This document shows positions 8,460-18,828 of a stretch of 54,754 bases of DNA, one piece after another. Under the pieces are notes generated by a model that ran no database searches, was not told the origin of the DNA, and was given only the letters and a program-made list of their open reading frames with translations. This stretch comes from DASXAQ01 sp036406615. GTDB taxonomy: Bacteria > Actinomycetota > UBA4738. The stretch covers positions 1-54,754 of the forward strand of contig DASXAQ010000026.1 of NCBI GenBank assembly GCA_036406615.1. The letters run 5' to 3'. Positions within the stretch are counted from its first letter, which is position 1, and the number at the start of each line of letters is the position of its first letter. A program made the position numbers and the translations under genes.

Positions 8460-9844
8460 GACGCACCCCCGATGTCGAAGCGCACGATGCGCAGGCCTGC
8501 GGGGGAGGTTCGAAGCTCGTACAGCGCCCCGTCCGCGCCGAGCCGGAAGCGCGACAACGGCGCGGTCAGCGCGAACCCGCCGCCGGCAATCTCGAACGCC
8601 CCGCGGAGGCGGTCTCCGGCGACGTGGACCACGTCGTACGCGTCGGCGGCCGGCCGGTCCCGCGACACGTGCTGCACGGCCCAGTACCCGCCGTGGCCGT
8701 CGGGTGCCGACAGGGCCAGCTCGCCGAGCTGCGCGGGGAACCGGAGCTCGACCGCATCGCTGACGGCATCGCCGGCGACGGTCCCGAGGCGGACCGAAGC
8801 CTCGGTGACCACGCCGAGCAGTGAACGCGACCCACCCACCGGCATGCCGGTCGTGAGCGGCGCTGCCGGCCGGGACGCGCCGGCGTCGACCGGCACCCAG
8901 GCGTCCAGCGGGAACGCGTGCACGAAGGGGCGACCGCCGGCCATGCGGATCTGGCCGACGATCTGCGAGTCGACGGGAATCGGCGATCCGACCGATCCGT
9001 TTGGATCGATCGCGCGCACGACGAGGTCCGATGAACCGGGCGCGCGCGACAAGATCCACGCGCGGCCGCGGGGGCCGACCGCGAGGTCCGCGGGCGGCGG
9101 CACCGATACCGGCGCCTGGCGAACCAGACGCCCACCGAGGAACACGGCCAGCCGCGCCTGTTCCTGATCGAGCAGGTACACGCGGCCGCGGGCGTCGACG
9201 TCGAACGACGATGGACCGAGCGTGGGCGACTGGCTCCCGGGCGCGAGCCCCGCCCGGAGGGGGCCGGACCCCCACGGGAGGAACAGCACCGTTCGACCAT
9301 GCCGGCCCGGCCCGAACCCGCGATCCGGGACGCGGAGCGACGGCAAGGAGTCGGTGACGTAGAAGCGCAGGGCGCCCTCTTCACTCGCGAATCCGAGTGC
9401 GGACGACCGACCCTGCGCTCGGGCGCTGAGCGCGAAGCGCACGACGTCGGTGGACGTGCCCGTGTCGGCGCGCGCCGCGCGTGCCTCCCCGATCGCACGC
9501 GAAGCGGCGGCCGACAGATCGACCAGGAGGTCCGGCGTCGCGCCAACCGTGACGGATCGCCACGCCCCCGATGCTCCGGTCGCGGCCGACGCCGTCAGCG
9601 TCGCGGCGCACGCGCGGCCGGCCGCCGTCGCGCACACGACGTCCACCGGGAACCGAACGCGCTCGCCCGCTCGGACCAGGATCGGCGGCGTGTAATAGAT
9701 GCGCAACAGCCGGACCGCGCTTCTCGACGTCGACGCACCGGCGGTCGTGGCCGTCGCCCTTGCCGGAACGACTGCGCCGGCGACGACGACGGCCAGCGAT
9801 ACAGCCATGGCCGTCAGCACGGCGAGCTTCACCCTGGAAGGCAT
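8456..9844 (-). CDS. Secreted beta-propeller-like protein, first gene of NlpC/P60-like operon
   Basis: A 462-residue exported protein with a clear signal peptide (hydrophobic about residues 8-25, cleavage near ARATA). Residues about 45-170 look like a beta-rich Ig-type region (LRIYYTPPILVRAGERVRF). The rest has propeller blades (SFDVDARGRVYLLDQEQARL, LAVGPRGRAWILSR). The FLPWGSG...SFDVDARGRVYLLD block matches FLPFGSG...SFAVGPDGSLWILD in the third gene, so the two are paralogues. The ATG at 9844 is preferred because GAGGGGG lies 8 nt before it; a GTG three codons earlier is also possible. Function unknown. Confidence 0.7.
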   Translation of the reverse strand: MPSRVKLAVLTAMAVSLAVVVAGAVVPARATATTAGASTSRSAVRLLRIYYTPPILVRAGERVRFPVDVVCATAAGRACAATLTASAATGASGAWRSVTVGATPDLLVDLSAAASRAIGEARAARADTGTSTDVVRFALSARAQGRSSALGFASEEGALRFYVTDSLPSLRVPDRGFGPGRHGRTVLFLPWGSGPLRAGLAPGSQSPTLGPSSFDVDARGRVYLLDQEQARLAVFLGGRLVRQAPVSVPPPADLAVGPRGRAWILSRAPGSSDLVVRAIDPNGSVGSPIPVDSQIVGQIRMAGGRPFVHAFPLDAWVPVDAGASRPAAPLTTGMPVGGSRSLLGVVTEASVRLGTVAGDAVSDAVELRFPAQLGELALSAPDGHGGYWAVQHVSRDRPAADAYDVVHVAGDRLRGAFEIAGGGFALTAPLSRFRLGADGALYELRTSPAGLRIVRFDIGGAS

Positions 9845-9858
9845 GCCTCCCACCCCCT

Positions 9859-9904
9859 CGGGAAGGACCCTGGGAAGGGTGTCCCGGGAAGGACCGTGGG
9901 AAGG
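9859..9904. repeat. Pair of 20-nt direct repeats
   Basis: CGGGAAGGACCCTGGGAAGG at 9859-9878 recurs at 9885-9904 with a single C-to-G change; the repeat period is 26 nt. On the transcribed minus strand both are rich in CCTTCCC. They end 14 nt before the preferred start codon of the propeller gene. Confidence 0.8.
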
Positions 9905-9920
9905 CAGATTGCGGGGAGGT

Positions 9921-9945
9921 GGCCGGCCGCTACACCCGGCCGACC
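9921..9945 (-). promoter_or_regulatory. Stable RNA hairpin in the operon leader
   Basis: On the minus strand GGTCGGCCG pairs with CGGCCGGCC around a 7-nt loop GGTGTAG. The one non-Watson-Crick position is a G-U wobble in minus-strand RNA but a C-A mismatch on the plus strand, so the fold favours a minus-strand transcript. No U-run follows, so it is not a standard intrinsic terminator. Confidence 0.5.
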
Positions 9946-10115
9946 ATCAATGCTACGCGGCGGGTTGCACCGTTTGCATGGGGCGCTTGGGGGAATCTCC
10001 GCGCGAGCCGGGTGATTCGCAGGGGTAGGTCAAACGCACGCGACGGACGAGACGGACGTGACGGATGCCGCCGATTCCACCGATGCGACCGATCCGACTC
10101 GACGCGACTCCCGGA

Positions 10116-12845
<2,730 letters not shown>

Positions 12846-12878
12846 GCGAGCCCTCCGCGCGCCTGCCTCGATGCCTGC

Positions 12879-12904
12879 AGTCTATCGGCCACTCCGGCTA
12901 CGCT
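12879..12904. promoter_or_regulatory. Divergent promoter region, ppdK and DUF1905 gene
   Basis: TAGACT on the minus strand (12879-12884) fits a -10 element for ppdK, and TACGCT on the plus strand (12899-12904) fits one for the DUF1905 gene. Both match TANNNT. The -35 regions are not clear. Confidence 0.35.
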
Positions 12905-12977
12905 GAGCCCGGCGCCCGTCCGCGGCGCGGTGGCGCGGGCCGCGCGCCTGTGGCGCGACACCGAACGGGGGCGAGCG

Positions 12978-13436
12978 ATGGCGAAGGTGCGGTTCAGGGC
13001 GGAGCTTCGCCGAACCGACAGGGGCGGCGGCGGCCACCTCGTGGAGGTCCCGGCCGAGGTCGTCGAGGCGCTCGGCGGAGGCGGCCGGATCCCCGTGAAC
13101 GCGACGTTCAACGGTATCCCGTACCGGGGCTCGATCGTCCGGATGGGCGGCGGGCCGTGCCTCGGCGTGCTGAAGTCGATCGTCGAGGAGGCGGGCGTCG
13201 ACTACGGCGACACGCTGAACGTCGTGGTGGAGCGCGATGCGGCCGAGCGAACGGTGGAGCCTCCGCCCGAGCTGAAGAAGGCGCTCGCGGCGAACCGCAC
13301 GGCCGCCGCGGCATGGGAGAAGCTCTCCTTCACGCGGCGCAAGGAGCTCGCGCGAGGCATCGAGGACGCGAAGAAGGCCGAGACGCGCGAGCGCCGGCTT
13401 CGGGCCGCCGTCGACGAGCTGACCGGAAAGTCCTAG
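12978..13436 (+). CDS. DUF1905 / YdeI-OmdA domain protein
   Basis: A 152-residue protein. Residues 1-95 match the DUF1905 barrel pattern (VRFRAELRRT, VEVPAEVVEALGGGGRIPVNATFNG, YRGSIVRMGGGPCLGVLKSI). The tail, about 98-150, matches the YdeI/OmdA helical module (PELKKALAANRTAAAAWEKLSFTRR...). The fusion of the two is common in soil bacteria and loosely linked to bacteriocin tolerance; function here is unproven. GGGGGCGAG just before ATG is a plausible ribosome site. Its TAG stop overlaps the stop of the convergent flavin gene (CTAG). Confidence 0.85.
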   Translation: MAKVRFRAELRRTDRGGGGHLVEVPAEVVEALGGGGRIPVNATFNGIPYRGSIVRMGGGPCLGVLKSIVEEAGVDYGDTLNVVVERDAAERTVEPPPELKKALAANRTAAAAWEKLSFTRRKELARGIEDAKKAETRERRLRAAVDELTGKS

Positions 13437-14836
13437 CGCGCCTCGGGGCCGGTCAGCGATTCGGTCGGCCGTCCCAGCTCGCCGAACGCGCGCTCCCACG
13501 GCACGTGGCACGACGTGTCGACGACCTCCGACTTCTCCAGCACGAGCTTCGCGTAGCGGTGGAAGCCCTTCGGGTTCTCCAGCAGCTCGAAGAACTTGTT
13601 GTACCGCTCGTGGTTCTCGAAGAAGTCGCCGGCCAGCATGTAGTGGCCGGCCGCCATCGCGCTCTCGTGGGCCTTGTGGACCTCGCTCTCGGCGCCGACC
13701 TGCGCCCACGTCACCGTGAACGGACTGTAGAACAGCCGGATCATCCGGTGGACGAACTCGTATGCGCCGGTGACCAGCCCGTACGCGGCGGCCATCCGAG
13801 CGCCGCCGTCCGGGTCGCCCTTCAGCACGCCGTCGAGCGCGGCGCACACCAGGGACGCGGTCTTGATCGACAGGAACACGCCGCTGGAGAAGATCGGGTC
13901 GATGAACCCTCGGGCGTCGCCGATCATGGCGTAGTTGGAGCCGAAGTGGTGCTTGACCTCGTACGAGTAGTTGCCGTTCACCTGGGTCGGCAGCGCCTGC
14001 TCGGCGCCATCAAGGAGCCCCGCGGCGAACGGCGACGCGGTCAGCTCCTGCATCATCAGGTCCTGCTGCCAGTTGGGCGCGCCCGACCGCGTCAGCGCGC
14101 GGTGCTGCTCGCGCAGGTACGCGTTGCTCATCACCGCGCCGGCGGTGACGCGGTCCTCCCCGAGCGGGAAGATCCAGATCCACCCCTTCTTCTCCCCGCC
14201 CATGTACAGGATGAGCGACATGCCCTCCTCCAGGCCGCCGGCCATCTCGACGCCCGTCCAGTGCGACCACAGCGCCGTCCGATCCAGCTCCGGCCGCGGG
14301 GCGCGCCAGCCCTTGCGCGTGCCGACGATCGCGTCGCGCCCGCTGGCGTCGATGAGGAACCGCGCGCGATGCGTCCGTTCGACCCCGGCCGCGTCCACGC
14401 TGCGCACGGACACCGTCTCGCCGTCCAGCAGGTCGAAGTCCGAGACCCGGGTCTCCTGGCGGACCTCGGCGCCGCAGGCGGCGGCGTTGTCGAGCAGGAT
14501 CGTGTCGAACTCGGCGCGGTTCACCTGGAACGACAGGTACGTGTGGTCGTGGATCACGTGGCTGAAGCACCAGGACGTGAACACCGACCCGTCCTTGCTC
14601 ATGAACCGCACGCCGGGCTTGCGCACGAACGACGAACGGAGCTTCGGCAATACGCCGAGGTCCTCGAAGAGCCGGTAGCAGAACGGCAGCATGCTCTCGC
14701 CGACGTGGTCGCGCGGGAAGCGCTCGCGCTCCAGCAGGAGGACGTCGTGTCCTCGCCGGGCCAGCCATGTGGCGGCGCTGGAACCCGCCGGGCCGCCGCC
14801 GACGACGATCACGTCGCGCGATTCGTCCTGGGTCAC
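13433..14836 (-). CDS. FAD-dependent oxidoreductase, flavin-halogenase-like
   Basis: A 467-residue flavoprotein of the group-A monooxygenase / flavin-dependent halogenase superfamily. The Rossmann motif GGGPAGSS starts at residue 13, VGESMLP is at 45-51 (a signature of this halogenase-like group), and there is a second FAD motif YAMIGDARGFIDPIFSSGVFLS. At 218-224 GWIWIFP resembles the halogenase WxWxIP motif, with Phe in place of Ile. The GTG at 14836 is chosen because the Rossmann strand follows at once and TACAGT lies 10 nt upstream (near-leaderless); a start 26 codons earlier would overlap the divergent gene. Halogenation, hydroxylation or dehydrogenation are all possible. It is divergent from the TPP-decarboxylase operon. 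Confidence 0.8.
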   Translation of the reverse strand: MTQDESRDVIVVGGGPAGSSAATWLARRGHDVLLLERERFPRDHVGESMLPFCYRLFEDLGVLPKLRSSFVRKPGVRFMSKDGSVFTSWCFSHVIHDHTYLSFQVNRAEFDTILLDNAAACGAEVRQETRVSDFDLLDGETVSVRSVDAAGVERTHRARFLIDASGRDAIVGTRKGWRAPRPELDRTALWSHWTGVEMAGGLEEGMSLILYMGGEKKGWIWIFPLGEDRVTAGAVMSNAYLREQHRALTRSGAPNWQQDLMMQELTASPFAAGLLDGAEQALPTQVNGNYSYEVKHHFGSNYAMIGDARGFIDPIFSSGVFLSIKTASLVCAALDGVLKGDPDGGARMAAAYGLVTGAYEFVHRMIRLFYSPFTVTWAQVGAESEVHKAHESAMAAGHYMLAGDFFENHERYNKFFELLENPKGFHRYAKLVLEKSEVVDTSCHVPWERAFGELGRPTESLTGPEAR

Positions 14837-14913
14837 GAGGCCAGAGACTGTACCGCCGTTGACGAAGGCCGAAGCGGCGTGGTTTGGTGGGGACCCGTCC
14901 GCGGGAGGCCGCA

Positions 14914-15435
14914 ATGCCGGTGTCGGAGCGCAATTCGAAGGTCGTCTACGAGGGGCTGAAGGCCGCCGGCGTCGGGCTCGTCTCCGCCCTGCCCGAGACG
15001 TGGCTGGTCCATCTGATCCGCATGGCCGAGGACGACCCCGACATGATCCTGGTTCGCCTGGCGAAGGAGGAGGAGGGCGTCGGCGTCTCGATGGGCGCGC
15101 ACCTGGCGGGAATGCCTTCGGCGCTGCTCATGCAGAACCACGGCCTGCTCCAGTCGATCAACGGCATCGTGTCGGGCGCGATGCTCTACAAGATCCCGCT
15201 GGTGATGATCGTGAGCGACCGCGGGCACCTGGGCGAACGGGACCCCTGGCAGACGGAAGGCGGGAAGTTCACGCGGCGGATCCTGGACGCGCTGAACATC
15301 GTGCGCGACGAGCTGCGAGACCCCGACGAGGCCGACGAGAAGATCGCCCGCGCGGTGGCGCTCGCGCAGTCCTCGCTGTCCCCGGTGGCGCTGCTGCTCA
15401 CCCGCGAGCTGATGTGGGAGGAGCCGGCGCCGTGA
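14914..15435 (+). CDS. TPP-dependent decarboxylase, alpha subunit (sulfopyruvate/phosphonopyruvate type)
   Basis: A 173-residue N-terminal (PYR-type) thiamine diphosphate domain like the alpha subunit ComD of sulfopyruvate decarboxylase. Visible features are GVGLVSALPETWL, a Glu cluster KEEEGVGVSMGAHLAG at 51-66 that supplies the Glu activating the cofactor, and LMQNHGLLQSINGIVSGAMLYKIPLVMIVSDRG. It needs the next gene for the pyrophosphate-binding half. GGGAGG 6-7 nt before ATG fixes the start. No coenzyme M genes are nearby, so the 2-oxo acid substrate (sulfopyruvate, phosphonopyruvate or another) is open. Confidence 0.85.
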   Translation: MPVSERNSKVVYEGLKAAGVGLVSALPETWLVHLIRMAEDDPDMILVRLAKEEEGVGVSMGAHLAGMPSALLMQNHGLLQSINGIVSGAMLYKIPLVMIVSDRGHLGERDPWQTEGGKFTRRILDALNIVRDELRDPDEADEKIARAVALAQSSLSPVALLLTRELMWEEPAP

Positions 15436-15463
15436 CGCCGCGGCGGTCCGGGAGGCGCGCACG

Positions 15464-16036
15464 GTGAAGCGCATCGACTGCCTCGAGGCGATCTATCCCG
15501 AGCTCGGCGAGTGCGCGGTCGTCACGATCATGGGCGCGGTCGCCGTCGAGCTGTATTCGCTCGGGCACCGGCCGAACTTCTTCTACCTGGAGCACGCCAT
15601 GGGCCTGGCGTCCTCCACCGGCCTGGGGATCGCGCTGGCGCAGCCCTCGCGCAAGGTGGTGGTCATCGACGGGGACGGCTCGGTGTTGATGAACCTCGGC
15701 GGGCTCACGACGCTGGCCCGGTACGCGCCAAAGAACCTGACCCACATCGTGTTCGACAACGAGAGCCTCCTGTCGGTCGGCGGCTTCCCCACGGCGACCG
15801 CGACGGGATCGGACCTGGCCGCCATCGCGCGTGGCGCGGGCATCGAAAACGCGGCCGCGGTCACCGACCTGCACCAGTTCGGCGCGACCGCGAAGCTCGC
15901 GATCGCCTCCGATGGCCTGTCGTGCGTCGTGGCCAAGGTGGAGGACGTGGGTCCGGCGTCGTTCCACATGGACCTGCACCTGCTGGAGAACCGCTTCGAG
16001 TTCGCCCGGGCCCTGCGCCCCGCCGCGGCCTCGTAG
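15464..16036 (+). CDS. TPP-dependent decarboxylase, beta subunit (sulfopyruvate/phosphonopyruvate type)
   Basis: A 190-residue C-terminal (PP-type) thiamine diphosphate domain like ComE. The cofactor diphosphate/Mg motif begins GDGS at residue 70 and closes with the Asn of VFDNESL about 28 residues later, the normal spacing. FFYLEHAMGLASSTGLGIALA is typical of the family. GTG start with GGGAGG about 8 nt before it, 28 nt after the alpha subunit. The split into two genes resembles the archaeal sulfopyruvate decarboxylase pair and not the single-chain phosphonopyruvate enzyme. It should form a heteromer with its neighbour. Confidence 0.87.
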   Translation: MKRIDCLEAIYPELGECAVVTIMGAVAVELYSLGHRPNFFYLEHAMGLASSTGLGIALAQPSRKVVVIDGDGSVLMNLGGLTTLARYAPKNLTHIVFDNESLLSVGGFPTATATGSDLAAIARGAGIENAAAVTDLHQFGATAKLAIASDGLSCVVAKVEDVGPASFHMDLHLLENRFEFARALRPAAAS

Positions 16037-16064
16037 CCTCACCGTCGACCGAAGGAGGGCGAGC

Positions 16065-16838
16065 ATGGGCATCCTGTCGTCGCTGACCGAGGCCATCGCC
16101 TCCGGATCCGTGACGGTGATCGACCTCACGCAACCGCTGTCGGATCGCACGCCGATCCTCAAGCTCCCCGAGCCGTTCGCGAATACGCCCGGCTGGACGA
16201 CGCACGAGCTCTCCCACTACGACGAACGCGGCCCGGGCTGGTACTGGAACCGGTTCGAGGGCGGCGAACACGTCGGGACGCACTTCGACGCGCCGATCCA
16301 CTGGATCACCGGCCGCGACGGCGACGACGTCGCCACGGTCCCGGTTCGAAACCTCATCGGCCCGGCCATCGTGATCGACCGCGTCGCCGAGGCCGAGAAG
16401 GACCCCGACTACCTGCTGAGCGTGCAGGACATCGAGGCGTTCCAGGCCGAACACGGACCGGCGGCGCCGGGCACATGGCTGCTGTACCGGACCGGATGGG
16501 ATTCGCGGGCCCACGATCAGGACGAGTTCCTGAACGCGAACGAGACCGGCCCGCACACGCCCGGCGTGGCGGTCGAGTGCGCGAAGTGGCTGGCGCAGGA
16601 GAGCCCCTTCGCCGGCATCGGCGTCGAGACCGTGGGCACCGACGCCGGCGCCGCGCACTCGTTCGATCCCGCGTTCCCCTGTCACCAGTTCATGCTGGGC
16701 GCGAACAAGTACGGGCTCACCCAGCTCGCCAACCTGAAGCAGCTGCCCGCGACCGGCGCGGTCATCGTCGTGTCGCCGCTGAAGCTCGTCGGCGGGTCGG
16801 GCAGCCCGACGCGCGTGCTCGCCCTGGTGGAGGCCTGA
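16065..16838 (+). CDS. Cyclase-family metal hydrolase (kynurenine formamidase-like)
   Basis: A 257-residue member of the cyclase / KynB family. The diagnostic metal motif HxGTHxDxPxH is complete (His69 to His79, HVGTHFDAPIH). VIDLTQPLSDRTP near the N-terminus and GIGVETVGTDAG near the C-terminus also match. The family cleaves amides such as N-formylkynurenine or opens rings such as isatin using a zinc or manganese centre. GGAGGG 6 nt before ATG supports the start. It lies 28 nt after the decarboxylase pair and 5 nt before the class V enzyme, so it should act on a shared pathway intermediate. Confidence 0.88.
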   Translation: MGILSSLTEAIASGSVTVIDLTQPLSDRTPILKLPEPFANTPGWTTHELSHYDERGPGWYWNRFEGGEHVGTHFDAPIHWITGRDGDDVATVPVRNLIGPAIVIDRVAEAEKDPDYLLSVQDIEAFQAEHGPAAPGTWLLYRTGWDSRAHDQDEFLNANETGPHTPGVAVECAKWLAQESPFAGIGVETVGTDAGAAHSFDPAFPCHQFMLGANKYGLTQLANLKQLPATGAVIVVSPLKLVGGSGSPTRVLALVEA

Positions 16839-16843
16839 GCGCG

Positions 16844-18016
16844 GTGGCGGACCTGTCCCCCGAGCTGGAGGCCCTTCGCCGAACGGTCCCCGCGTTGGAG
16901 TCCCAGGTCTACCTGGCCAACTGCTCGCAGGGACCGCTGTCGACGCCGGTTCGAGACGCGCTGGCGTCGTTCCTCGACGGATGGAACGACGTCCCGTTGA
17001 ACTGGGACCGCTGGATGGAGGAGGTCGAAGCGGCGCGGGCGTCGTTCGCGGCGCTCGTCGGAGCCGAACCGGTCGACGTCGCCATCGGCACGTCGTTGTC
17101 GCAGCTGGTGTCGTCGATCGTCAGCGCGCTGGTGCGGTCGCGCCAGTCGCCGCGCCGGCGCATCGTGACCAGCGCCGCCGAGTTCCCGGGCGTGGCCCAC
17201 GCGTGGCTGGCGGCGCGCGCGTACGGCTGGTTCGTCGAACAGCTCCAGGCCGATGCCGTCGCGCCGCTGGAAACGATGGACGTCGTGGCCGCCATCGACG
17301 ACGCGACGGCCGTGGTGTCGGTCCCGTACGTGAGCTACGCGAACGGGGCCATGCTTGACCTCGAGCCGATCGTGGAGACCGCCCACGCGCACGACGCGCT
17401 GGCGTTCGTCGACGTCTACCAGGCCGCCGGCACGATCCCCATCGACGTGCGCGCGCTGAACGTCGACCTGCTGGCGTCGGGGGCGCTGAAGTACCTGATG
17501 GGCACCGCCGGCATCGCGTTCCTGTACGTGAACCCGGACCTGCGTGACCGGCTGCTGCCGACGGTGACGGGATGGTTCGGCCGCGAGGATCCATTCGCGT
17601 TCGACGCGACGACGCTGGACTACCCCCAGTCGGCGTCGCGCTTCGACCTGGGCACCCCGCCCGTCGTCAACGCGTACGCCGCTCGCGCCGGGATCGAGCT
17701 GGTAATGCAGACCGGACCGGCCGCCGTGCGCGCTCACCTCGAGCAGCTGTCGGCGGCGGCATTCGACCTGGCGGGTCGGCTGGACCTGCGCATCCTGGGG
17801 CCGAAGACGCCCGAGTCCAAGGGCGCGACCACGGCGTTCGACGCCGGCTCGGCCGAGCGCGCGGACGAGGTGGCCGAGGCCCTGCGGGAGCGCGACGTGA
17901 TCGTGGCCCCGCGCGGGCGGGCGGTTCGGCTGGCGCCCCACGGATTCACCCGGCAGGACGAGTTGGAGCACGCGATCACCGAGCTCGCCGGGGTGCTGGC
18001 CGCGGCCCGGACGTGA
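16844..18016 (+). CDS. Class V aminotransferase-fold PLP enzyme (kynureninase/cysteine-desulfurase-like)
   Basis: A 390-residue fold-type I PLP enzyme of class V. YLANCSQGPLSTPVRDAL opens the fold, VDVYQAAGTIPIDV holds the Asp that pairs with the pyridine N, and SGALKYLMGTAGIAFLYV carries the predicted Schiff-base Lys216. The AGIAFLYV strand is typical of EgtE, kynureninase and desulfurase relatives. No desulfurase-type catalytic Cys loop is seen. The GTG start lies 5 nt after the cyclase stop, with GGAGG inside the cyclase 3' end. Possible reactions are C-S or C-C lyase, epimerase or aminotransfer; the cyclase neighbour recalls the KynB/KynU pair, but this is only an analogy. Confidence 0.82.
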   Translation: MADLSPELEALRRTVPALESQVYLANCSQGPLSTPVRDALASFLDGWNDVPLNWDRWMEEVEAARASFAALVGAEPVDVAIGTSLSQLVSSIVSALVRSRQSPRRRIVTSAAEFPGVAHAWLAARAYGWFVEQLQADAVAPLETMDVVAAIDDATAVVSVPYVSYANGAMLDLEPIVETAHAHDALAFVDVYQAAGTIPIDVRALNVDLLASGALKYLMGTAGIAFLYVNPDLRDRLLPTVTGWFGREDPFAFDATTLDYPQSASRFDLGTPPVVNAYAARAGIELVMQTGPAAVRAHLEQLSAAAFDLAGRLDLRILGPKTPESKGATTAFDAGSAERADEVAEALRERDVIVAPRGRAVRLAPHGFTRQDELEHAITELAGVLAAART

Positions 18017-18774
18017 GCGAGCACGCGGCCTTCCACGTCGGCCGCCTCGGACCGCTCGGGCCGGTGGACGCGTCGGCGTCCGGCGGGGTCGTGCGGGAGC
18101 GAGTGACGATCGACGCGGCCGTCGGATGCCGGAACCTGGAACAGCGCGTGCTGGACATCGCGCCGGGCCGCACGCCGTCCGCCCGAAACGCCGCCAGCGA
18201 GGAGGTCGGGTACGTGGTCTCGGGCCGCGGACGCCTGGTGGCGGGCTCCGAGACGCTGGAGCTGCGGCCGGGATGCGGCATGCTGATCCCCCCGGGCGTC
18301 GACCACCACCTCGAGAACGACGGGCCGCAGGACCTGGTGGTGGTCTCCGTCCGGGCGCCGCAACCCGGAGTCGCTGAAGCGGCGCGCGAGGCCGGCCGGG
18401 CGAGCTCGACGGCCGCAGCCGTGCACGAGGACGACGAGCACCCGCTGCCCGCCGGCGACGACCGGACGTTCAAGCTGCTGATCGACCCGCGCTACGGCGC
18501 GCGCCACGTGACGCAGTTCGTCGGGTTCATCGAGCGCAGCCGCGCGCCGATGCACACGCACACCTACGAGGAGGTCATCTTCCTGCTCGCAGGAAGCGGG
18601 GTCGTGCACGCGGGCGACCATCGCGTCCCGATCTCAGCCGGGTCGTTCGTCTACCTGGCTCCCGGGACGCCCCACTGCCTGGAGAACGCGGGGACGCAGA
18701 CCCTGCGGCTGCTGGGCGTCTTCAGTCCCGCCGGCAGCCCGGCCGACAAGCGCGAGGACGCCCACGGGTCCTGA
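18013..18774 (+). CDS. Bicupin protein
   Basis: A 253-residue protein with two cupin barrels. The C-terminal barrel keeps a full metal site: His181, His183, Glu187 (MHTHTYEEVIFLL) and His221 (PGTPHCLEN). The N-terminal barrel lacks the HxH pair (ARNAASEEVGYVV) but keeps PPGVDHHLEN, so probably only one barrel is catalytic. The length fits bicupins such as ureidoglycine aminohydrolase or bicupin dioxygenases. GTG start overlaps the preceding stop (GTGA), so it is translationally coupled to the class V enzyme. It ends the plus-strand operon. Confidence 0.83.
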   Translation: MSEHAAFHVGRLGPLGPVDASASGGVVRERVTIDAAVGCRNLEQRVLDIAPGRTPSARNAASEEVGYVVSGRGRLVAGSETLELRPGCGMLIPPGVDHHLENDGPQDLVVVSVRAPQPGVAEAAREAGRASSTAAAVHEDDEHPLPAGDDRTFKLLIDPRYGARHVTQFVGFIERSRAPMHTHTYEEVIFLLAGSGVVHAGDHRVPISAGSFVYLAPGTPHCLENAGTQTLRLLGVFSPAGSPADKREDAHGS

Positions 18775-18814
18775 CCTTCGGTCGCGCCGCGGCGGGAGCG
18801 CCCGGTCGGTGTGA

Positions 18815-18820
18815 TACCGT
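18815..18820 (+). promoter_or_regulatory. Candidate -10 for leaderless TPR gene
   Basis: TACCGT lies 8 nt before the GTG of the TPR gene, which would place transcription at or next to the start codon. Confidence 0.4.
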
Positions 18821-18828
18821 CCCCCGCC

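Larger units (their letters stand above)
9845..10115 (-). promoter_or_regulatory. Leader region of the propeller/NlpC operon, structured
   Basis: A 271-nt gene-free stretch between the ppdK stop and the operon start. It holds a strong hairpin (9921-9945), two 20-nt direct repeats with one mismatch (9859-9878 and 9885-9904), and a degenerate GACGGACG / CCGATC-type repetitive tract at about 10035-10100. No convincing promoter hexamer could be fixed. It may be a long 5' leader or the ppdK termination region. Confidence 0.4.

Noticed and set aside
9845..10115. c-di-AMP (ydaO) or c-di-GMP (GEMM) riboswitch upstream of the NlpC/P60-like operon
   Set aside because: Context fits, but the conserved core segments could not be matched on the minus strand; only a generic hairpin is visible.
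18013..18774. Naming the bicupin as 3-hydroxyanthranilate dioxygenase to complete a kynurenine pathway
   Set aside because: Bacterial enzymes of that type are single cupins with a rubredoxin-like site; this is a bicupin with one intact metal site.
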